The position numbers and the translations under genes were made by a program. From Arthrobacter luteolus NBRC 107841 (GTDB lineage Bacteria > Actinomycetota > Actinomycetes > Actinomycetales > Micrococcaceae): a DNA stretch of 64,000 nt. The stretch is taken from the NCBI RefSeq assembly GCF_001552075.1, contig NZ_BCQM01000003.1, positions 186,001 through 250,000 on the forward strand, given 5' to 3'. Position 1 is the first letter of the stretch; each line of letters opens with the position of its first letter. The notes below the pieces were generated by a model, which was given only the letters and a program-made list of their open reading frames with translations, did no database searches and had not been told where the DNA came from. Shown here in pieces: positions 15,489 to 22,755 of this stretch.

Positions 15489-15808
15489 GCGTCCCCCTTG
15501 ATGGAGTGTGCCCGCTGCCGGAGCCAGACGCTGGCTTTGTCCGCGCCAAGCAGGCTTTCGATGGGCATCTCGTCGGCGGCGGCCAGGAGTGCTTCCTGCA
15601 CGTTCCCGTACCCGGCCTTGGTGAGTTCCTCGGCGACGTGGGCGGCGTGTAGGTCGTCCCGGTCGTTCGGCTCACCGAGCGTCTCGAGGTAGAGCCGCGC
15701 CCCGCAGTCGCAGACCGCCACGTCGGTGTAGCCGTACGTGGGGTGGTCCTCGATCTCGGGGCCCGCGTAGGCGTGCGCCGCGATCACGTCCGCCATTCCG
15801 GCGCTCAC
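15485..15808 (-). CDS. Hypothetical phage protein
   Basis: A 107-aa acidic protein with a CDCGARLYLET segment resembling half a zinc ribbon and helical flanks. ATGA overlaps at both ends place it in a coupled three-gene set (15,225-16,176). No family recognised. Confidence 0.6.
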   Translation of the reverse strand: MSAGMADVIAAHAYAGPEIEDHPTYGYTDVAVCDCGARLYLETLGEPNDRDDLHAAHVAEELTKAGYGNVQEALLAAADEMPIESLLGADKASVWLRQRAHSIKGDA

Positions 15809-16176
15809 GCGGCAGCCTCGGCAGGGTCAGTGACGAACCACCATTCGATCCATTCCTCGCAGAACGAATACTCGATGGTCCCTTCCTGGCGAAGGACGTC
15901 GGGGAGGCCGTTGTCCCGCATATCGGTGGCGTCTTCGCCGGCGTATACGGCGGCATCATTGTCGAACCAGCCGTGCAGCCAGCATTCGTCCTGCTGCACG
16001 GGTTCGTGGCCGGGGCCGTAGTCCTTGGCATGGTGCTCGTTCCAGCTTTCACAGTCGCACGCCGGGTAGATGCGGCAGGCTGCAGATGCGCTGCCCAGGC
16101 ATTCGAAGTGCGGAACGGTTGTGCGGTTCGGGCCTTCCTTGAGGGAGACCTTGTGGGTGTTGCTAGTCTTGGTCAT
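15805..16176 (-). CDS. Hypothetical phage protein, Cys/Trp rich
   Basis: A 123-aa acidic protein with Cys in the centre (CRIYPACDCESW, CWLHGWF) and a Trp-rich C-terminus. It is the first gene of a coupled set and follows a leader with a promoter-like box and a 12-bp hairpin. AAGGAG precedes the ATG. Function unknown. Confidence 0.6.
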   Translation of the reverse strand: MTKTSNTHKVSLKEGPNRTTVPHFECLGSASAACRIYPACDCESWNEHHAKDYGPGHEPVQQDECWLHGWFDNDAAVYAGEDATDMRDNGLPDVLRQEGTIEYSFCEEWIEWWFVTDPAEAAA

Positions 16177-16206
16177 ACCGAATCTCCTTGCTTGTTATTC
16201 GGTCAC

Positions 16207-16238
16207 GGCCCCGGAGTGTTCGAACCACTCGCGGGGCC
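16207..16238. terminator. GGCCCCG stem-loop in a leader
   Basis: GGCCCCGGAGTG pairs with CACTC-G-CGGGGCC (one bulge) around a 7-nt loop. On the plus strand TTTGCGTTTCCGTTT follows, like an intrinsic terminator; on the minus strand it is a 5' leader hairpin 31 nt before the ATG at 16176. Its role is unclear. Confidence 0.5.
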
Positions 16239-16253
16239 TTTGCGTTTCCGTTT

Positions 16254-16259
16254 AGTCTA
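16254..16259 (-). promoter_or_regulatory. Possible leftward -10 box (TAGACT)
   Basis: TAGACT on the minus strand about 78 nt before the ATG at 16176; transcription from here would pass through the GGCCCCG hairpin. The -35 is not clear. Confidence 0.35.
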
Positions 16260-16278
16260 CCTTGTGATGCTTGGTAAA

Positions 16279-16503
16279 TCACCTAGCACTGCTTGGCATT
16301 TCGGTGATGGTGATGACCAGTTCTTTCGGTGCCCCGGGCCGGTAGATGATGGCCGGCATGGGCTTCTCCATGAACTCGGGGGTGTCATCCGGAACGATCC
16401 GGTGGTCCCACGCCTTCGTGCCCGCCAGAGCGTCACACAACGGTTTGAGAGTCCAGGCGGCATTGTCCTCGTCGCGCTTGGTCTTTCCGGGAGGTACCCA
16501 CAT
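16279..16503 (-). CDS. N-terminally short RusA-like protein
   Basis: A 74-aa protein with the RusA-type acidic core: KRDEDNAAWTLKPLCDAL then IVPDDTP. RusA resolvases are about 120 aa and cut Holliday junctions as dimers. The N-terminal 40-45 residues are missing here, yet an AGGAG lies 8 nt before the ATG, so it is probably translated. It may be a remnant; a full-length homologue lies at 17,596. Confidence 0.5.
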   Translation of the reverse strand: MWVPPGKTKRDEDNAAWTLKPLCDALAGTKAWDHRIVPDDTPEFMEKPMPAIIYRPGAPKELVITITEMPSSAR

Positions 16504-16585
16504 GCACGTGACTCCTATTGTGCTCGCAGGCTAGCGCGGTCAAGGGAAGGTTAGTCCACTCGGGGCGGCTGCAGCTGCGCCTCTG

Positions 16586-16963
16586 CTACGCCGCAACTTT
16601 GGTGACTACGACGAACCCTGCATACAGCATAAAGATCACAGCAGAGAGCCGGATTGCGACGTCGCCCCACACGCAGAATTGGTAAAAGCGCTTCCTTTTT
16701 TTGCTGAGGGCTTGGATTCGCTGAATATGATTGCTGTGCGTGTTGCTTCGTATAGCGATATGGCAGAAGAGGTCAAAAAGCAGGGAGCGCGTAGTGAGGC
16801 CGCGCACAAAGTTGAGTCCGTCGTCTGCTGCATCCTTGGTGCCGTCACCACCGTCACCGGAGGGTGTCGACTCTACGGGTTTCAGAATGGTGCCGTTCAG
16901 GATGGCCTGTACTTCTGCCCCGCTCGCATTCCCTCGTGGTGAGGGGGTGTCCTCATTGGTCAT
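16586..16963 (-). CDS. C-terminal single-pass membrane protein paired with ImmA/IrrE
   Basis: A 125-aa protein with a disordered N-terminal half, a basic region (ALSKKRKRFYQF) and one C-terminal membrane helix (about residues 103-121). Its ATG overlaps the stop of the ImmA/IrrE gene, so the two form a coupled pair. More AT-rich than the early genes. Function unknown; pairing with a peptidase suggests a regulatory or protective role. Confidence 0.55.
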   Translation of the reverse strand: MTNEDTPSPRGNASGAEVQAILNGTILKPVESTPSGDGGDGTKDAADDGLNFVRGLTTRSLLFDLFCHIAIRSNTHSNHIQRIQALSKKRKRFYQFCVWGDVAIRLSAVIFMLYAGFVVVTKVAA

Positions 16964-17484
16964 GCGGGGAAGAAGCTCTTCCTGTACCGGAGGGAGCCAA
17001 GAGCGACACCAAACTCGTTAGCCATGGCAAGGTCCGACATGCCCTTCTCCATCATGGACACGAGCTTCTGCCTTGGCATCAAAAGAGCACCAGCAAAGTG
17101 GTCGGCGAAGATCTCGTCCTCTGGTTTCTCCCAGGGTGCGACTGACTCGTCGGAGCGGCGATCTACGTAATTGGAGGGCGCATCGAGGCTGCCGCTACGT
17201 TCCACGTAGTGTCCAATTTCGTGAGCACACGTAAACCTGTATCGGTTCCGGGGTTGGTCTTCGTCCAGATAGATGGAGGCGCCGGATGGGTCGCCCATGA
17301 TCATGCCGATGACATCGTTGCCTAGCTGAGCGTTGAATACTTCCGCGCCCAGCCTGCGGGCTATTACTACTGGGTCAATCGGAAGGTCGTCGTCTGACCA
17401 GTACTCTTCAAGCACAGCCTCGGCTAGGTCTTCAGCAGACTGCCGCAGCGCCGGATGACTATTCGTTGTCAACGTTCTGCTCAT
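16960..17484 (-). CDS. ImmA/IrrE-type metallopeptidase
   Basis: A 174-aa protein with the zinc motif HEIGH at residues 88-92 and a downstream acidic helix (DEIFADHFAGALLMP) supplying the third ligand. In this family such peptidases cleave repressors to induce mobile elements or stress genes. It is far from the repressor genes at 28 kb, which have their own ImmA-like neighbour, so its target is unknown. GGGGGAG lies upstream of the ATG and an inverted repeat lies 30 nt further up. Confidence 0.75.
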   Translation of the reverse strand: MSRTLTTNSHPALRQSAEDLAEAVLEEYWSDDDLPIDPVVIARRLGAEVFNAQLGNDVIGMIMGDPSGASIYLDEDQPRNRYRFTCAHEIGHYVERSGSLDAPSNYVDRRSDESVAPWEKPEDEIFADHFAGALLMPRQKLVSMMEKGMSDLAMANEFGVALGSLRYRKSFFPA

Positions 17485-17512
17485 TAGGTCTCCCCCTTCC
17501 GTCTCTCAATTA

Positions 17513-17528
17513 TGCATGACTTGATGCA
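17513..17528. promoter_or_regulatory. Inverted repeat TGCAT-N6-ATGCA upstream of ImmA/IrrE
   Basis: A 16-bp element with 5-bp arms about 30 nt before the ImmA/IrrE start, overlapping a CATAAT-like sequence on the minus strand. Plausible operator; unproven. Confidence 0.35.
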
Positions 17529-17595
17529 CGCAAAGTCTGTGTGTACCTATAGCGGCCGTGTCGCGTCAATTTACTCAGGGATCGCGTGGTTGTGA

Positions 17596-17952
17596 TCATG
17601 AGGGTTCGATGGTGATGACCAATGCAGCCGGACCGATTCCACCATGCCGCAGGTCTGGTCCGTCCACGTGGAGCCAGTCATCATCCGCGAGTAAGCCGGC
17701 CTCCACTATGCCGTCCACGCAGGCTTTCGCGGTGGGGTAGAGGTTGCCCGGATCATAGCGGCCGCGGCGGGTTTTCCAGACACGGGCGACTATTCGGACC
17801 TTGCCCACTGCCTGGTCGGTCTCCGGTACTGCAACGCGTGCCGCTTCGCGCCACAGTGCAGTCAGCTTCGCCACCTGCATCCGGTGCATCCGTTGGTTCG
17901 AATTTATCCAACCCGCCGGTGCCGGAATGGTCAGGGTGATTGGGTCTCCCAT
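17596..17952 (-). CDS. RusA-like Holliday junction resolvase
   Basis: A 118-aa protein of normal RusA length. It has an N-terminal strand with PAPAGWINSNQRMHR, then YDPGNLYPTAKACVDGIVEAG and LLADDD, matching the metal-binding Asp residues and Lys of the family. It should resolve branched DNA from replication and RecT recombination. It precedes a set of tiny coupled genes. Start at ATG 17952 with AGGA upstream. Confidence 0.7.
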   Translation of the reverse strand: MGDPITLTIPAPAGWINSNQRMHRMQVAKLTALWREAARVAVPETDQAVGKVRIVARVWKTRRGRYDPGNLYPTAKACVDGIVEAGLLADDDWLHVDGPDLRHGGIGPAALVITIEPS

Positions 17953-18048
17953 ACGGGTCCTGCTTTCGTGTGAGTTTGGTGGGTTTGGTATGTTCCCAAG
18001 AGCCGCTGTCCGCCTCTGTGCGGGGTCGGTTTGGACTGGGACGGGGAA

Positions 18049-18138
18049 TCACCCCAGTCGGGGTGTTGTCGCTTCGCAGTGGGCGTTCTGGCAAGTGTGG
18101 CTGGGTGTTGCGGGCATGGCTTTGTGGGTGGGGTTCAT
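18049..18138 (-). CDS. Very small coupled ORF (29 aa)
   Basis: Starts in an ATGA overlap with the stop of the upstream gene and has AGGAGG with a 7-nt spacer. The 29-aa product contains two Cys (CQNAHC). Strong signals for so short a frame suggest real translation; function unknown. Confidence 0.4.
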   Translation of the reverse strand: MNPTHKAMPATPSHTCQNAHCEATTPRLG

Positions 18139-18506
18139 GGGGTGGCCTCCTGGGTGGTGTTGGTCGCCCCTACGGGGTGGGTCGGTGTGATGTGCTCGGG
18201 CAGGACATGGACGGGGTTGCGGTGTAGGTCATAGGCCACGAGGTATGCAGTGAAACTTTCGGTCGGCGTATAGCTGTTCCCTGCCCCCTCGCCGAGCCAG
18301 ATCACAGCGCCATTGGAGAGGGTGCGCTTGCCTACGATCATGCCTTCACCGCCCGGCCAGCGGTGTTCCTCCCAGCCGGGGCCGGAGAATGGCCCTGCGT
18401 TGGGGGACCAAATTTTGTCGGGTCCGCCGAACTCTCCGGGCTGGGCACTGCGCCGGCGGAGGTGTTCGGTGTAGGCCACGCGCTGTCCGAGTTGGAAGTC
18501 GCTCAT
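18135..18506 (-). CDS. Hypothetical phage protein
   Basis: A 123-aa protein starting MSDFQLGQRVAYTEH, with beta-rich stretches (IVGKRTLSNGAVIWLG) that look like an SH3-type barrel. Start fixed by the ATGA overlap with the upstream gene. No family recognised. Confidence 0.6.
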   Translation of the reverse strand: MSDFQLGQRVAYTEHLRRRSAQPGEFGGPDKIWSPNAGPFSGPGWEEHRWPGGEGMIVGKRTLSNGAVIWLGEGAGNSYTPTESFTAYLVAYDLHRNPVHVLPEHITPTHPVGATNTTQEATP

Positions 18507-18916
18507 GCTGTGGTCTCGCTTTCGGGTTGGTATTTCTTGCCGATGTGGGTGGGTGGTCGGTGTCCGGTCTTGACGTCTGCCCAGCAGCACCGGCAGTTGC
18601 GGGCTGGTTCTTCGGGGTGGTCTTCGCAGGGTGGGCCTTGGGGGAGTGCGGCCGGGTTCGTGGCCGTGGCCGTCCAGTGTTGGCCGTCCTCGGGGTAGAG
18701 GTTCGGTGTGCGTTTCGCTGGCCTCCCGTCTGGGCCGGTTTCGGTGGCGTAGTGGGCGAGGGCCCGGATGGTGTGGCCGAAGTCCTGTGCGTGGATGAAG
18801 CCGTCGCCCTGGTTGACGGTGTGGAGGAGGATGCCGGGTTTGTTCGGGGTCCAGTCGGGCCGCATGACGATCATGATTGCTGCGAGCCGTTGGCCTTCCT
18901 GGTCGGTGAGTTTCAA
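18503..18916 (-). CDS. Hypothetical phage protein with C-terminal Cys cluster
   Basis: A 137-aa protein with a TTG start (AGGAG, 5-nt spacer). Residues 1-60 include HAQDFGHTIRALAHYA; a CEDHPEEPARNCRCCW cluster in the C-terminal third could bind zinc. Early-region phage gene of unknown role. Confidence 0.6.
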   Translation of the reverse strand: MKLTDQEGQRLAAIMIVMRPDWTPNKPGILLHTVNQGDGFIHAQDFGHTIRALAHYATETGPDGRPAKRTPNLYPEDGQHWTATATNPAALPQGPPCEDHPEEPARNCRCCWADVKTGHRPPTHIGKKYQPESETTA

Positions 18917-19068
18917 GCTTTCTCCTACTGGGTTTACTGGCGGCGTGCGTCCTGGTGTCTCGCGTTAAGTGAGCGACGATCGCCGCTTTCTTTCTTCAAG
19001 GTCTTTGAAAAGCAACCACGCTGGTAGGTGAGATAGGCACTCAAGTAAGTTCTAGAGTTCTTACCTTC

Positions 19069-19141
19069 TGCCACTGCGTTTGCCACGTGTTTTGCCACTG
19101 TTTTGAGTAGCAATTGCCACTCCTTTTGCTACTTTTGCCAC
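19069..19141. repeat. TGCCAC iteron-like direct repeats (candidate replication origin)
   Basis: TGCCAC occurs at 19069, 19081, 19093, 19115 and 19136, with a variant TGCTAC at 19127; several copies are embedded in TTTTGCCACT. Main spacings are 12, 12 and about 22 bp, near the helical repeat. The stretch is AT-rich and lies just after a replication-type gene, as phage and plasmid origins often do. The remaining part of the 18,917-19,147 gap shows no gene. Confidence 0.55.
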
Positions 19142-19147
19142 TTGGTT

Positions 19148-19579
19148 TTAGGCCCCTTTCTGGGTCACATTGGGGTCCTTCAGCCACTCTTGGTCGCCTG
19201 CTGCGTCGTCCTGACAGAAGCCGCAGGACTCGTCATAGATGAACCGCTTGACGTGGTTCTTCACGTGCCCGCCGCGGCCGCCGGCACGTTTCCGTTCCGT
19301 GATTATTCGAGCCAGGGTTTGGTGCTTCTCGTAGTCGTGGACCCGGTACGTCCTGGCATCCACCTTCACCAGCAGCCCAGCTGTGACGAGCTCCTTGAAC
19401 CCTGCGTCCCCACGGGCTTTCGCAGCCCGGAGAGACACTTCCCCGTCCTTCTGCTGACGGGCTGTCCGGAGCATCAGTTGAAGGTGCAGCAGCTGGGCTG
19501 TGTCGCTCAGCGCGTCGATCTTCGGGTTATCGAAGTAATCCAAGGAGAGCTTGATCCACGGGCGTTCGTCCTGGGCCAT
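19148..19579 (-). CDS. Putative replication initiator-like winged-helix protein
   Basis: A 143-aa protein beginning WIKLSLDYFDNPKIDALSD, the opening typical of phage replication proteins with an N-terminal winged helix, continuing through GFKELVTAGLLVKVDARTYRVHDY. The rest is short and Cys-containing. It overlaps the HNH gene by 53 nt and is followed by iteron-like repeats. No helicase-loader domain is visible. Confidence 0.55.
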   Translation of the reverse strand: MAQDERPWIKLSLDYFDNPKIDALSDTAQLLHLQLMLRTARQQKDGEVSLRAAKARGDAGFKELVTAGLLVKVDARTYRVHDYEKHQTLARIITERKRAGGRGGHVKNHVKRFIYDESCGFCQDDAAGDQEWLKDPNVTQKGA

Positions 19580-20033
19580 CAGTCCTGACTCCCTTCTTCG
19601 AATTGCATGGCCTGCACAGCGTTTGCAGGTTCTCGTAGGTGTCCGGCCCGCCCTTCGAATACGGCCAAATGTGGTCTAGGGATAGGTTCTCCGTCGTCCC
19701 GCAGTGGAGGCACCGGCAACCGTCGCGCTCGTACACCGCTGCGCGCAACTGGACCGGTATCGGGAACCGGTCATAGCGAACAGACCAGAACTCACCGCCT
19801 TCCAGGAAATCCCAGCCACCCGGCACCGGCTGCCAAAACCCAGCACGCACCAGACACCGAGCCAGGGCCCTGCCCCGCGGGAACGAACGGACATACTCCG
19901 ACGATGCGAAGCCGGGATTCCGGGTAGCCACGGAATGGCACCCAGCCACCACCCACAGGCCGAGAGCTTCCAGCCCTGCAGCGCGGGCACTTGGGTGGGA
20001 GTGCATCTTGTCAGCAGCGTTAAACCAGGCCAT
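19527..20033 (-). CDS. HNH endonuclease
   Basis: About 168 aa. The C-terminal HNH motif is clear: CRCLHCGTTENLSLDHIWP followed by NLQTLCRPCNSKK, with two CxxC pairs for structural zinc. The N-terminal half (ADKMHSHPSARAAGLEALGLW) resembles phage proteins that recognise DNA or partner proteins. The ATG at 20033 is chosen because the sequence looks coherent from there; upstream starts at 20045 and 20084 are possible. It lies in the early/replication region. Confidence 0.8.
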   Translation of the reverse strand: MAWFNAADKMHSHPSARAAGLEALGLWVVAGCHSVATRNPGFASSEYVRSFPRGRALARCLVRAGFWQPVPGGWDFLEGGEFWSVRYDRFPIPVQLRAAVYERDGCRCLHCGTTENLSLDHIWPYSKGGPDTYENLQTLCRPCNSKKGVRTDGPGRTPVDQALLGLLR

Positions 20034-20060
20034 TGGGGTAACCATTTCTGTTAGTAGGCT
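20033..20060 (+). promoter_or_regulatory. Plus-strand leaderless promoter
   Basis: TTGGGG (20033-20038), a 16-nt spacer and TAGGCT (20055-20060), ending 7 nt before the ATG at 20068. Confidence 0.5.
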
Positions 20061-20067
20061 GTCGGGC

Positions 20068-20400
20068 ATGGAAATATCTCTCACACCGGATTCCGCTGGC
20101 GTCTACGCGCAGATCTTCGCCGCGCTGCTCATTGCGTTGGCACTGGAGCGCTTCGAATCTCTGTCTAAAGAAGCTCCGTTTGCCGCCCGTGCTATCGATC
20201 TCTTCAGTCGCATGTCGCGAGCTCTCGGTGTCTTTACAGCGGCTGTAGCCGTAGCCATTCTGTTTCCCGTCATTGGTGGGGCCGAGGTGAGCGGCTTCGC
20301 CACTGTCTGGGTGCACGTAACCACCTATATCTGTTCTATTGCCCTCGCCTCCTGGGCAGGCGTCCGGATTGGCATGATGTTCATCGACGCTCGGAATTAG
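20068..20400 (+). CDS. Small three-helix membrane protein on the opposite strand
   Basis: A 110-aa protein with hydrophobic stretches near residues 15-27, 52-69 and 83-103, so probably three membrane passes. It is divergent from the HNH gene and has its own leaderless promoter, so it can be expressed when the lytic operon is off. Possible superinfection-exclusion moron by position and topology; no family recognised. Confidence 0.55.
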   Translation: MEISLTPDSAGVYAQIFAALLIALALERFESLSKEAPFAARAIDLFSRMSRALGVFTAAVAVAILFPVIGGAEVSGFATVWVHVTTYICSIALASWAGVRIGMMFIDARN

Positions 20401-20411
20401 CATTCCCGCTG

Positions 20412-21071
20412 TCACCGGTGGCCGTCACAAGCCTGGACGACTGCGACTTTGTATCCCCCGAAGGGTGAACCTCCCGGAACGTGCCTGGTAGCGAATTTGG
20501 TGGTGCCGCGGCAGTCCTTGATGGGTGCCCCAGGCGAATTCCATTCCCCGGGGTAATCGCCGGGGAACGTGAACACGTAGTCGTAGCCTTTCGTCTTGGA
20601 TTCGAGGACCGGCAGCTCGTTCCACCCGGGCCAGCAGTGGTCCAGGTATGCTTCGGCGGCCTGGTTCTCGCCTGTGTGGATTGGCGTCCACCAGTCGCAG
20701 CCGGCGCAGTAGACCCGGTAGAGCATTCCGCGGCCAACGCATTGGCAGGAGCCGCGTTTGCGCTGCTCGGCTGTGGTCTCGCGCCAGTGATTGCAGCCGG
20801 GGTCCGCCGTGTAGGTGAATGAGGGATGCGGGCCACCCATACCGTTTCGCCCGGTCATGGACTCGTGCCAGCCCGGGAAGGCCTTCCAGTCCTGCCAGCG
20901 AACGCCTTGGTACCCGTCCACCCAGCGGTGGTGGAGCGCGTCGAGCTTGTCCGGGTCGGTCTCGTAGTAGGTCCACCCGGTGAGGCTGGAGCGATCCTGA
21001 GATGTCTCGGATGCTTCGAGCTGGCCCAGCAGGACGAGCAGATCCAGCTGACCCTCCAACTGCGCGGTCAC
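20412..21071 (-). CDS. Cys-rich phage protein (DUF6349-like)
   Basis: A 219-aa protein with clustered Cys/His (CNHW, CQCVG, YCAGCDWW, DHCWPGW) and a C-terminal FATRHVPGGSPFGGYKVA segment, resembling an actinophage family I recall as DUF6349 (not searched). A GTG at 21071 with GAGGA is chosen; it overlaps the upstream TGA. The much longer frame above it is not supported. Confidence 0.6.
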   Translation of the reverse strand: MTAQLEGQLDLLVLLGQLEASETSQDRSSLTGWTYYETDPDKLDALHHRWVDGYQGVRWQDWKAFPGWHESMTGRNGMGGPHPSFTYTADPGCNHWRETTAEQRKRGSCQCVGRGMLYRVYCAGCDWWTPIHTGENQAAEAYLDHCWPGWNELPVLESKTKGYDYVFTFPGDYPGEWNSPGAPIKDCRGTTKFATRHVPGGSPFGGYKVAVVQACDGHR

Positions 21072-21211
21072 GGTTCTTTCCTCAGGATGCTGCGGCAGTC
21101 TTTGCAGTGGGTGTTGGGGCGGCCGGTGAAGTCGATGCCGCATCGTTTGCAGATGAACTCGTCGCAGCGCAGTTCCCGGATCGGCAGTATCCGGGTCGCC
21201 AGGATCGTCAT
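21068..21211 (-). CDS. Small two-CxxC zinc protein
   Basis: A 47-aa protein with FICKRCGIDFTG and NTHCKDCRS, a textbook zinc-ribbon spacing, and a basic tail. ATGA overlap at its start and GTGA overlap at its end fix both limits. Too short for routine gene calling. Confidence 0.65.
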   Translation of the reverse strand: MTILATRILPIRELRCDEFICKRCGIDFTGRPNTHCKDCRSILRKEP

Positions 21212-21471
21212 GCCACTTCGCCGAACGGGTGGGGTTGTCCGTACTCGCGGGCGCCGAGAGGTTCGGCCGGGGCCGTGGCGGTGACGACGAATGCCGCGCC
21301 TTGAGAGCCAGGGATGCGGCGGCCGGGGCAGACGGCGAAGCTGGGTTCGCCGGTGATCCGGACACGGTGCCGTGCGGCAACGGCGGGCAGGTCCCGGTGC
21401 GCTTCGACGAAGAGCAGGGTGGCCGCCATGCCGGCGTCGACGATGGGCCAGACGGCTTGGAAGGTGCCCAC
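21208..21471 (-). CDS. Hypothetical phage protein
   Basis: An 87-aa protein starting at a GTG that overlaps the TAG of the 24-aa gene upstream. Segments such as AATLLFVEAHRDLP and GAAFVVTATAPAEP suggest an alpha/beta fold. Function unknown. Confidence 0.5.
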   Translation of the reverse strand: MGTFQAVWPIVDAGMAATLLFVEAHRDLPAVAARHRVRITGEPSFAVCPGRRIPGSQGAAFVVTATAPAEPLGAREYGQPHPFGEVA

Positions 21472-21545
21472 TAGTCGGAGCACCTGCACTCTCCGGTGGC
21501 CCGGATGATGGTCAGGCAGCTGGGGCACTGGTCACCGGGGTTCAC
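21471..21545 (-). CDS. 24-residue zinc-ribbon-like peptide
   Basis: GTG at 21545 overlaps the redoxin stop (GTGA) and its TAG abuts the next GTG (TAGTG). The product, with CPSC and CRC separated by 11 residues, could bind zinc alone. Coupling on both sides argues for translation; no independent evidence. Confidence 0.5.
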   Translation of the reverse strand: MNPGDQCPSCLTIIRATGECRCSD

Positions 21546-21802
21546 GCTGCAGCCTCCGTCGTGGCGTAGCGGGTGAGGAAATCGGGGTGAAAGCCGTACC
21601 AGTGGAGGTCGTTCTCGGGATTGCCGGTGGAGACGACGATGACGGGCGCTGATGCGTATCCGAGTTCTCGGACGGCGGCCAGGTCTGCGGGGGATTCGCT
21701 GAGGTCCACGGTCTCGAAAGGGATTTCCCGGTCAGTGAGCCAGGTCTTGGTCAAGCGGCATTGCCGGCAGTCCGGGGTGGTGTAAACGGTGATCTGTTTC
21801 AA
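21542..21802 (-). CDS. Glutaredoxin/NrdH-like redoxin
   Basis: An 86-aa thioredoxin-fold protein with CRQC at about residues 11-14 after ITVYTTPD, then SAPVIVV with the cis-Pro. Phage redoxins of this type feed electrons to ribonucleotide reductase. The start is TTG at 21802 with AGGAG and a 7-nt spacer. It follows ssb after a leader-type hairpin. Confidence 0.75.
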   Translation of the reverse strand: MKQITVYTTPDCRQCRLTKTWLTDREIPFETVDLSESPADLAAVRELGYASAPVIVVSTGNPENDLHWYGFHPDFLTRYATTEAAA

Positions 21803-21824
21803 GGTATTTCTCCTGGTGGTTGGT

Positions 21825-21860
21825 GTTGTGCCGCCCGCTGTTTGGCGCGGACGGCACAAC
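21825..21860. terminator. Intergenic hairpin between ssb and the redoxin gene
   Basis: GTTGTGCCG (21825-21833) pairs perfectly with CGGCACAAC (21852-21860); inside, CCGC pairs with GCGG. It lies after the ssb stop and before the ribosome site of the redoxin gene. Likely attenuation or mRNA-stability role. Confidence 0.45.
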
Positions 21861-21874
21861 AAAAGATGGGTGGT

Positions 21875-22336
21875 TTAGAAGGGTGGTTCGTTGGTGGTGG
21901 CGGCGCCCCACCCGTTGGTGGAGCCGCCCCAGCTGGACGTGCTCGCCGTCGCCGGGGCCCCGCTTCCGGAGCGTTGGGTGCGGGTGACCTTCGCGGACGC
22001 GTACCTGAGACTGGGGCCGATCTCGTCGACCTCCAGCTCCATGACGGTCCGCTTCTCGCCTTCCTTGGTCTCGTAGGAGCGCGTGGTGAGACGTCCTTGG
22101 CAGACGACGCGGGTTCCCTTGGTCAGGGTTTCGGCCACGTTCTCCGCGGCCTCACGCCAAACGCTGCAGCGGAGGAACAGGGTTTCCCCGTCCTTCCACT
22201 CATTGGACGGCCGGTCGAACGTCCGCGGAGTGCTGGCAATCTGGAAGTTCGCCACCGCGGACCCCGACGGCGTAAACCGAAGCTCCGGATCCGCGGTCAG
22301 ATTCCCCACTACAGTGATGGTTGTTTCGCCTGCCAC
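21875..22336 (-). CDS. ssb: Single-stranded DNA-binding protein
   Basis: A 153-aa protein with the SSB OB-fold: [46 protein letters not shown] and [14 protein letters not shown]. The linker is Gly/Ser/Thr rich and the C-terminal tip reads NEPPF, a variant of the acidic DDDxPF tip that binds partners. It works with the RecT and exonuclease genes upstream. Confidence 0.9.
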   Translation of the reverse strand: MAGETTITVVGNLTADPELRFTPSGSAVANFQIASTPRTFDRPSNEWKDGETLFLRCSVWREAAENVAETLTKGTRVVCQGRLTTRSYETKEGEKRTVMELEVDEIGPSLRYASAKVTRTQRSGSGAPATASTSSWGGSTNGWGAATTNEPPF

Positions 22337-22338
22337 GG

Positions 22339-22755
22339 TTACGCCACGTCCTTGAATTCGTCGACGTGGTCCTTATAGATCAGGACCTTCTCGTTGGTGA
22401 TGCCGGCGATGCCGACGGAGGCCGCGCCCCAGATGCTTTGGCCTTCGAAAAGGACGACGATGGGCGTTCCTGGCAGGTCTTCCCATTTGTCGACACCCAC
22501 GGCCTCAAGGACTCGCATGATGTGGTCGAGGCCGTAGGCCGTGCCGAAGCGTCCGAGGTGATTGTCCTCCTCGGCTCGCCTCGGGGTGTCGAGAGTCATT
22601 CCGCCGACACCGACGCCGCCGCCCTTCCATTCGACGTGCAGCATCCCGGTCATGACGCCGTGGTGTTCTGTGCCCAGGCTGGTGCTCTTGATGGTTCCGA
22701 TCTGTCCGCCGTAGGTCTTGCCGTCGTGCTTGATAGTGATGGTCATGTTGCTCAT
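22339..22755 (-). CDS. Hypothetical phage protein
   Basis: A 138-aa alpha/beta protein starting [19 protein letters not shown] after a possible MSN leader. Its ATG overlaps the recT stop (TAATG). The C-terminal half ([20 protein letters not shown]) looks globular. No family recognised; placement suggests recombination or replication. Confidence 0.55.
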   Translation of the reverse strand: MSNMTITIKHDGKTYGGQIGTIKSTSLGTEHHGVMTGMLHVEWKGGGVGVGGMTLDTPRRAEEDNHLGRFGTAYGLDHIMRVLEAVGVDKWEDLPGTPIVVLFEGQSIWGAASVGIAGITNEKVLIYKDHVDEFKDVA

